This document shows positions 59,063-64,000 of a DNA stretch of 64,000 bases, piece by piece. This DNA is from Allobosea psychrotolerans. Lineage in GTDB: Bacteria > Pseudomonadota > Alphaproteobacteria > Rhizobiales > Beijerinckiaceae. A program made the position numbers and the translations under genes. The stretch covers positions 53,834 to 117,833 of the forward strand of contig NZ_PQFZ01000005.1 of the NCBI RefSeq assembly GCF_002917105.1, written 5' to 3'. The stretch's first letter is position 1; each line of letters opens with the position of its first letter. Under the pieces are notes generated by a model. The model saw nothing but the letters and a program-made list of their open reading frames with translations. It searched no databases and was not told the DNA's origin.

Positions 59063-59500
59063 TCAGGGCCGGCCCCTGCCGCTCAAGGCCTCGCGCCGCG
59101 CGAAGACGCGGGTAACCTCGGCGAGGTTGTCCGTGCCCCAGGCGCAGAGCGGCACGAGGGCCTCGGCCAGGCTGTGGCCCAGCGGCGTGAGGCTGTAATC
59201 CACCCGCGGCGGTATCTCCCTGTAGTCGGTGCGCTTCACCAGGCCGTCGGCCTCCAGCTCCTTGAGCTGCTGGATCAGCATCTTGTCGCTGACGTCGCGC
59301 ACGGCCCGCCGCAGCTCGCCATAGCGCGTCGGGCCGCCCTGGGCGAGGAAGTACAGGATCAGCGGCTTCCACTTGCCGGCGACGACCCGCAGCGTCGCGT
59401 CCAGCCCGCAGGTGAAGCCGGGCAATATCGGGGTGCAATTCTGGACCGGCGGCGAAGTCGGTGCCAGCGGCGAGGTCGGGCTTGAACGATCTGATGACAT
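59063..59500 (-). CDS. HxlR-family transcriptional regulator
   Basis: This 145-aa protein starts at MSSDRSSPTSPLAP. The HxlR core is NCTPILPGFTCGLDATLRVVAGKWKPLILYFLAQGGPTRYGELRRAVRDVSDKMLIQQLKELEADGLVKRTDYREIPPRVDYSLTPLGHSLAEAL, including the characteristic GKWKPLIL segment and upstream cysteines that may sense redox or electrophiles. It is divergent from the SDR gene and most likely represses it. It converges on the BigR operon end. Confidence 0.87.
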   Translation of the reverse strand: MSSDRSSPTSPLAPTSPPVQNCTPILPGFTCGLDATLRVVAGKWKPLILYFLAQGGPTRYGELRRAVRDVSDKMLIQQLKELEADGLVKRTDYREIPPRVDYSLTPLGHSLAEALVPLCAWGTDNLAEVTRVFARREALSGRGRP

Positions 59501-59507
59501 TTTCCAG

Positions 59508-59525
59508 GCACTTACCAAAAGGTGC
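59508..59525. promoter_or_regulatory. Candidate HxlR operator
   Basis: The imperfect inverted repeat GCACTTACCAAAAGGTGC lies 7 bp outside the HxlR start, and a further ATACTTGTC follows. ACTTAC-type half-sites are typical for HxlR regulators. It is in the 144-bp divergent region with the SDR gene. Confidence 0.45.
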
Positions 59526-59644
59526 ATACTTGTCGATAGGTGGGTAGGCCTCCAGCTCAGTGCAACCTCAGAGCCTTGCGCGAAAAAGCGGTCACCGGTT
59601 TTTCGTGGAAGCAATGCTCTGAGCTTTCAGTGACGGAGCACATC

Positions 59645-60379
59645 ATGAGCAGATTACAAGGCAAGACGGCAGTGGTGACGGGCGGCGGAAGCGGCATCGG
59701 CCTCGGGGCCGCCAAGCGATTCATCGACGAAGGCGCCTTCGTCTATCTCTTCGGGCGGCGACGCGAGGCGCTCGACGCCGCGGTGACCCAGCTCGGCCCC
59801 AACGCGCGTGCGGTGAGCGGTTCGGTGACCGATCTGGCCGATCTCGACCGGCTGTACGAGACGATCAAAACCCAACGCGGCGGGCTCGACATCCTGTTCG
59901 CCAATGCCGGGACCGGGTCGTTCGCCCCGCTCGGCGAGATCACGCCCGAGCACTATGACCAGATCTTCGACGTCAATGTGAAAGGGCTGATCTTCACGGT
60001 GCAGAAGGCGCTGCCGCTGATGGCAGCGGGATCGTCGATCATCCTGACCGGCTCGAGCACGGGCGTGATGGGGACGCCGCAGTTCAGCGTCTACAGCGCG
60101 ACCAAAGCGGCGATCCGCAACCTGGCGCGCAGCTGGGCGCTGGACCTGCGCGGTACCGGCATCCGCGTCAATGTGCTGTCTCCCGGGCCGACCAGGACGG
60201 AGCTGGCGATCGAGGTCGTGGGCGAGGAAGCGTTGGACGCGCTTGGGGCGACGACGCCGATCGGCCGCATGGGCGACCCGTCAGAGACAGGAGCGGTGGC
60301 CGCGTTCCTGGCCTCCTCTGACAGCAGCTTCATGACCGGCGGCGAAGTCTTCGTCGATAGCGGGCTGGCCCAGGTCTGA
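59645..60379 (+). CDS. Short-chain dehydrogenase/reductase
   Basis: This 244-aa protein starts at MSRLQGKTAVVTGGGSGIGLG with the nucleotide motif TGGGSGIG (12-19). FANAGTGSF is the NAG motif, LTGSSTGVMGTPQFSVYSATKAAI carries the catalytic Ser and Tyr-x3-Lys, and VNVLSPGPTRTEL follows. The end SSFMTGGEVFVDSGLAQV is normal for classical SDRs. The substrate is unknown. It is divergent from the HxlR gene, a common pairing for electrophile- or quinone-responsive reductases. Confidence 0.9.
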   Translation: MSRLQGKTAVVTGGGSGIGLGAAKRFIDEGAFVYLFGRRREALDAAVTQLGPNARAVSGSVTDLADLDRLYETIKTQRGGLDILFANAGTGSFAPLGEITPEHYDQIFDVNVKGLIFTVQKALPLMAAGSSIILTGSSTGVMGTPQFSVYSATKAAIRNLARSWALDLRGTGIRVNVLSPGPTRTELAIEVVGEEALDALGATTPIGRMGDPSETGAVAAFLASSDSSFMTGGEVFVDSGLAQV

Positions 60380-60980
60380 GGCGAACAGCCCCAAATCAGA
60401 GGCGGTCGGGCTCAGGCCTGGCGCCTGAATGTGAGGGCTTCGCCGACAGATCGAAGCCCTCACGGCTCTCGCTTGATTGCGCGATCCACCCCAGCCCGCC
60501 GATGCGCTCGCTCGACCACTTCAGGCAGCAGAGCACCCAGGAGCGGAGTCCAGCACATTACCCGAGAGCGAGCCTCCAGCGCGCCAGATCTGCTCATGAG
60601 CTAAATCCGCTCATCGGGCTCGCTGGATTTCTATCGGCCAGCAGATGAGGCGGCGAAGACCGCCAGCTATGCGTCGAAGGCACGCTGACACGGTCCATCA
60701 TCCGACGCGGCACAGCAGACAAGTCAGTCAAGCCGCCGTCGGCCGTCCAGCTCCGGCGCCCGACGACACTCCGGCATTTCGCGCTTTGCACCTAGACTCG
60801 ACGACCGCCTCGATGGTCATATGAGGCTCATTCGGCTGGGAGCGGATTTTCGCCTCATCGCCGGGAAGCCACCCACGCAACGTAAGCGCGCGACAGCCGT
60901 ACCCAAACGCTCGACGCACATCGGTTCGTTGGCACTGTCAAAGGGCCACGACGCGCTCCTTCCCGGCATTCGGGCTCCGC
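60380..60980. other. 600-bp gap without a recognisable gene
   Basis: Several short frames cross this region but none shows a recognisable domain, ribosome-binding site or codon pattern like the flanking genes. I see no strong hairpin or repeat. It could hold a degraded gene. Confidence 0.4.
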
Positions 60981-61976
60981 CTAAGAGCGGTCGTCCGTTG
61001 TGGTCAGCACGATTTTGCCAAACCCGCCGCCCGCTTCCATATAGCGATGCGCCTCGGATGCCTTCGAGAGCGGGAACACCTTGCCGACAAGCGGCTTCAG
61101 CCGGCCGTCGGCGAACAGAGGCAAAGCTCCTTCCGCGAACCGCCTCACCATGGCGCGCTTCTCCTCCACGCTCCGCGACTTCATCACCGTGCCGATGAGG
61201 CGCAGATGTTTGTGGAGCAGGAGAGCCAGCGGGATGCTGGTGTCGTCTTGCCCGCCCAGCAGGCCGACCTGCACGAGACGTCCGCCGGGGGCGAGGCTGC
61301 GCAGGTTGCGGGCGAGATAGTCGCCGCCGACGAAATCGACGATGACGTCGACCCCGCGGCCGCCAGTGGCCTCAAGCACGCCCCGCTCGAAATCCTCGGA
61401 CCTGTAGTCGAAGACGCTTTCCGCGCCCAGGGACAGGACGTCGGCGCGGCGCTCGGCGTTGGCGGTCGCGAAGACCCGGGCGCCGAGCGCATGGGCGATC
61501 TCCACGACTGCGGATCCGACACCGCCCGCCGCCGCATGAACGAGCACGGCCAAGCCCTTGGCGGTGCCGCCGAGATGCACGGCGGCTTCCCAGGCGGTGA
61601 CGAAGGATTCCATCACCGCCGCCGCCCCGACATAGTCGAGGTCATCGGGAATGCGTACCGACATGCCGCGGTCGACACGGGCATATTCGGCATAGGCGCC
61701 GCCGCCGACGATGGCCATCACCCGCTCGCCCGGACGGATATCGGTGATGTCGCCACCGACGGCTACGATATCGCCGGCCACTTCCAACCCGAGCAGATCG
61801 CTCTCTCCATAGCTCTGGCGGCCGTAATAGCCCTGCCGCTGCAGCAGGTCGGCGCGATTGACGCCGGCAGCCTTCACTTTGACCAGAAGATCGCCGGGGC
61901 GCAGTTCCGGCATCGGCGCTTCGGCGAGGCGGAGAACCTCGGCCTTGCCGAAATCATCGAACATGATCGCCTTCAT
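60981..61976 (-). CDS. NAD(P)H:quinone oxidoreductase (zinc-independent MDR, PIG3-like)
   Basis: In this 331-aa protein the N-terminal GroES-like domain is MKAIMFDDFGKAEVLRLAEAPMPELRPGDLLVKVKAAGVNRADLLQRQGYY. LLGLEVAGDIVAVG and the nucleotide-binding motif VLVHAAAGGVGSAVVEIAHALGARVFATA follow, then the C-terminal GKIVLTTT. It lacks structural zinc cysteines, as quinone oxidoreductases do. It overlaps the gene upstream (61973-62521) by an ATGA, so the two form an operon divergent from the LysR gene. Confidence 0.87.
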   Translation of the reverse strand: MKAIMFDDFGKAEVLRLAEAPMPELRPGDLLVKVKAAGVNRADLLQRQGYYGRQSYGESDLLGLEVAGDIVAVGGDITDIRPGERVMAIVGGGAYAEYARVDRGMSVRIPDDLDYVGAAAVMESFVTAWEAAVHLGGTAKGLAVLVHAAAGGVGSAVVEIAHALGARVFATANAERRADVLSLGAESVFDYRSEDFERGVLEATGGRGVDVIVDFVGGDYLARNLRSLAPGGRLVQVGLLGGQDDTSIPLALLLHKHLRLIGTVMKSRSVEEKRAMVRRFAEGALPLFADGRLKPLVGKVFPLSKASEAHRYMEAGGGFGKIVLTTTDDRS

Positions 61977-62521
61977 TTCGCGGCCGCCTTGCTGAGTGCA
62001 TGGCGGGCGATGCTGGCGGCGAAGAGCGGTGTCTCCCGGCGGTTGTGGTCACCGCCCGCATCCTGACGGGCCGCAGCCGCCTGCTCGAAGGTCTGGCCGT
62101 GGGCGGCGAGGAAGTCCATGAACACATCGGTGGGGTGCGAGGTGACGCGGTTGGTGTAGCGGGTTCGGCCGCCCTCGATGGCCTCGGCGATCAGCTCCCA
62201 GACAACATTGACCTGCGTCCGCCCGACGGGAGTGAACACGTCGGAGATCGAGTTCATCCGGCAATAGCTCGCCGTCGCTTCGTCGGCGACATAATGCTGG
62301 ACGACCAGCGCCGTGCCGATCATCTCGACATTGATCGACATCCGGCGGCCGTCATCCGTCGTCGTGGTGCCGGCGCCGATATGGTCGGGCGGGCAGCAGC
62401 GCAGATATTCCGCCTCCGGCAGGGTAAAGAGCCAGCCGGCGATATCGACCTTCGCGAGCGGCACGTCGATATCCGCGGAATAGGCGGATTGCGAGAGAAT
62501 CTTGTCGGCGAGGACTTTCAT
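61973..62521 (-). CDS. Protein of unknown function coupled to quinone oxidoreductase
   Basis: This 182-aa protein starts at MKVLADKILSQSAYSADIDVPLAKVDIAGWLFTLPEAEYLRCCPPDHIGAGTTTTDDGRRMSINVEMIG. The central part (ALVVQHYVADEATASYCRMNSISDVFTPVGRTQVNVVWELIAE) is beta-rich with a conserved-looking 'TQVNVVWELI'. The overall feel is of a START/SRPBCC-like or small ligand-binding fold, but I do not recognise a family. No signal or membrane segment. It is the first gene of the operon. Confidence 0.6.
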   Translation of the reverse strand: MKVLADKILSQSAYSADIDVPLAKVDIAGWLFTLPEAEYLRCCPPDHIGAGTTTTDDGRRMSINVEMIGTALVVQHYVADEATASYCRMNSISDVFTPVGRTQVNVVWELIAEAIEGGRTRYTNRVTSHPTDVFMDFLAAHGQTFEQAAAARQDAGGDHNRRETPLFAASIARHALSKAAAK

Positions 62522-62652
62522 GGCAGCGTTCCTGGTGGTTGGGCGGCTTGGAACCCGGCGCCGCCGCTGTGTTGATGGCGAGGACCATGCGACCGCGGGG
62601 GATCGGTGATAAGCCGTAACCTCCTGCAAACGGCTTTGCCTGGATCGCAAAG

Positions 62653-63570
62653 ATGAGACCCCATTTCGCCGAGTTCCTCTCCACCTTCGTCGATGTCGTT
62701 CGAGCAGGGAGCTTTTCCGGCGCCGCCCGCCGGCGCGCGGTGACCCCTTCGGCGATCGTGCGCCAGATCGACACGCTGGAGGCGGATCTGGGCGTTGCCT
62801 TGCTGACCCGCTCGACGCGCGCCCTCACGCTTACGGATGCCGGCCGGCGGCTGCACGAGCGAGCCCTGCGGCTGCTTGACGAGCTGGCCGACACGCACGC
62901 CGAGGTCGCCGCATTCGATGGTTCCGTCTCCGGCACGCTCCGGGTCGCCTGCTTTCCGACCTTCGGCAAGCGCTATGTGCTGCCGGTCGTCGCCGCGCTG
63001 CAGGCCGAGCATCCTGCGCTCAAGGTCGAGCTCGACTTGACGGAGCGGCTGGCCGATCCGGTTCTCGAGCGTCTCGACGTGGTCGTCCGCATGGGAGCGC
63101 TGACCGACAGCACGTTGATCGCCACCAGGCTTGCGCCACTGACCCGTCTGTTGGTGGCAAGCCCGGCCTATCTGGCGCGCGCGGGTTCGCCAGACAGCGT
63201 GGCTGATCTCGCATCGCACCGCTTGCTCGACAAGCTGCATGGCGCCGATCTTCTCGGCTGGCGGGACGTGCTCGGCTGCCCGGCGGGGCATGCCGGGAAC
63301 GGTGGGGTGACGTTCCGTTCAGACGATTTCGAGGCCCTGCGCGCTGCCGCCGAAGCCGGCCTGGGGATCGCGTTCCTATCGAGCTGGGTCGTCGGGCCAG
63401 ATGTCAGATCAGGGAAGCTGGTCCGGTTGCGGCCCGGCGACGAACCCTGGAACGATGCGCCGGACGGGATTTACCTCCTGCGCGCCCTGCCAAAACCGAG
63501 TGCCAAGGTGCGAGCCTTCGCCGAAGCGTTACGGACCTCGATTGGAAGTCCGCCAGTCTGGGAACCATGA
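62653..63570 (+). CDS. LysR-family transcriptional regulator
   Basis: This 305-aa protein has the N-terminal winged helix FLSTFVDVVRAGSFSGAARRRAVTPSAIVRQIDTLEADLGVALLTRSTRALTLTDAGRRLHERALRLL. The effector domain begins GTLRVACFPTFGKRYVLPVVAALQAEHPALKVELDLTERLADPVLERLDVVVRMGAL and ends with RALPKPSAKVRAFAEALR. It is of the CrgA-like type often controlling quinone or aldehyde reductases. It is divergent from the operon 62521-60981, with 131 bp between starts. Confidence 0.9.
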   Translation: MRPHFAEFLSTFVDVVRAGSFSGAARRRAVTPSAIVRQIDTLEADLGVALLTRSTRALTLTDAGRRLHERALRLLDELADTHAEVAAFDGSVSGTLRVACFPTFGKRYVLPVVAALQAEHPALKVELDLTERLADPVLERLDVVVRMGALTDSTLIATRLAPLTRLLVASPAYLARAGSPDSVADLASHRLLDKLHGADLLGWRDVLGCPAGHAGNGGVTFRSDDFEALRAAAEAGLGIAFLSSWVVGPDVRSGKLVRLRPGDEPWNDAPDGIYLLRALPKPSAKVRAFAEALRTSIGSPPVWEP

Positions 63571-63663
63571 TTTTGCGTGCGCCTCGCCGGTGGAAAGCGG
63601 AACTGCGGCACGCAACGGGAGACCATTGGAGCCGGGCGCCGCGTTGAAGGTCGGAGGGCCAGC

Positions 63664-64000
63664 TCAGCTGGTCCAGACCGGGTCCCTCATGCGGGCTCCG
63701 ATCGCCTTTGCGTGATGCATGACGCTGGCGGCGATGCGATCCTGGGTTGCAGCGTCAGCAGCGATCGTCGGGAAAGACAGGCAGAAGCCCATGATCTCGT
63801 TGCGGCCGGGATCGGCGACAGCCGCGCCGATCGACGAAATTCCGGGCGTTATCAGGCTCGATGACCGCGCGATGCGCGTGCGCCGGATCTCGGCCAGCTC
63901 GGCCTTGACCTGCGCATCGCTCATGCCGCCGAGAACGCCGCGGTCACTGCCGGCCTTCAATTGCGCCAGCGCCTGGGCGTCGTTCAGCCGCGCCAGGATC
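63664..64000 (-). CDS. IclR-family regulator, C-terminal part (cut by window edge)
   Basis: A frame open to the right edge encodes the ligand-binding end of an IclR regulator: LARLNDAQALAQLKAG, then SDAQVKAELAEIRRTRIARSSSLITPGISSIGAAVADPGRNEIMGFCLSFPTIAADAATQDRIAASVMHHAKAIGARM. The N-terminal helix-turn-helix is beyond the window. The stop is at 63664. The target is unknown. Confidence 0.75.
   Translation of the reverse strand, partial: ILARLNDAQALAQLKAGSDRGVLGGMSDAQVKAELAEIRRTRIARSSSLITPGISSIGAAVADPGRNEIMGFCLSFPTIAADAATQDRIAASVMHHAKAIGARMRDPVWTS

Overview
The window is high-GC DNA with alphaproteobacterial gene content: PlsY, HWE-type kinase signalling, EcfG-like promoters, a BigR/Blh sulfur operon, XapX/YtcJ/DoxX hydrolase clusters, and several families of dispersed intergenic palindromes. 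It most resembles the chromosome of a Hyphomicrobiales (Rhizobiales) soil bacterium, possibly near Bosea. That placement is inferred from gene content and general familiarity, not from a search.

Region 1 (1-13.4 kb) is the morphogenesis module of a P22-like short-tailed prophage, read right to left. The order is small terminase, large terminase, portal, scaffold, P22-type coat, gp4-like and gp10-like head-completion proteins, a tail-fibre-like protein, a putative ejection protein, an 'RNNNPGN' virion protein and a frameshifted virion metallopeptidase. The last gene lies in a 1216-bp tandem duplication that runs off the left edge. No integrase, repressor or lysis gene is visible, so those genes are either left of the window or lost. 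Host-type palindromes sit between phage genes, which suggests a long-resident, decaying element.

Region 2 (13.6-21.4 kb) holds scattered housekeeping and accessory genes: rpiB, an Imm50-like protein, a methyltransferase, plsY, a small DUF6968-like protein, then a copper module (Met-rich DUF305 protein, copper P-type ATPase, small membrane protein).

Region 3 (21.1-28.9 kb) is an HxlR regulator divergent from a tightly coupled seven-gene operon: isochorismatase-like hydrolase, alpha/beta hydrolase, XapX protein, Tat-exported amidohydrolase with a Cys/His-rich tail, DoxX, MFS exporter and outer-membrane porin. The substrate is unknown.

Region 4 (29-36.7 kb) holds an AraC regulator, a relic oxidoreductase locus broken around a palindromic repeat, an orphan MlaD/MCE protein, an HWE kinase beside a truncated receiver domain, an AI-2E-family permease and a DUF1236 protein. 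Three EcfG-like promoters (GGAAC-N16-NGTT) occur within 4 kb.

Region 5 (36.9-49.8 kb) is a catabolic island bracketed by two paralogous GntR regulators. It contains an amidase, an esterase-like hydrolase, a family-5 solute-binding protein, a swivel-first aconitase-family dehydratase, a NitT/TauT-type ABC transporter, a CaiB/BaiF CoA-transferase and an HMG-CoA-lyase-like enzyme. The last three enzyme types suggest hydration, CoA activation and cleavage of a branched dicarboxylic acid.

Region 6 (50.3-55.6 kb) is a QseBC/PmrAB-like two-component system divergent from dsbD, a DsbA-like gene and an L,D-transpeptidase. A perfect PmrA-type box lies between them. Region 7 (55.6-59.0 kb) is a complete BigR operon (Blh persulfide dioxygenase fusion, BigR, two YeeE/YedE halves, TauE/SafE) behind a 12-bp-arm AT-rich palindrome. 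Region 8 (59-64 kb) holds an HxlR/SDR divergent pair, a quinone oxidoreductase with a partner of unknown function divergent from a LysR gene, and the end of an IclR regulator that runs off the right edge. I see no tRNA, rRNA, CRISPR array or insertion sequence.
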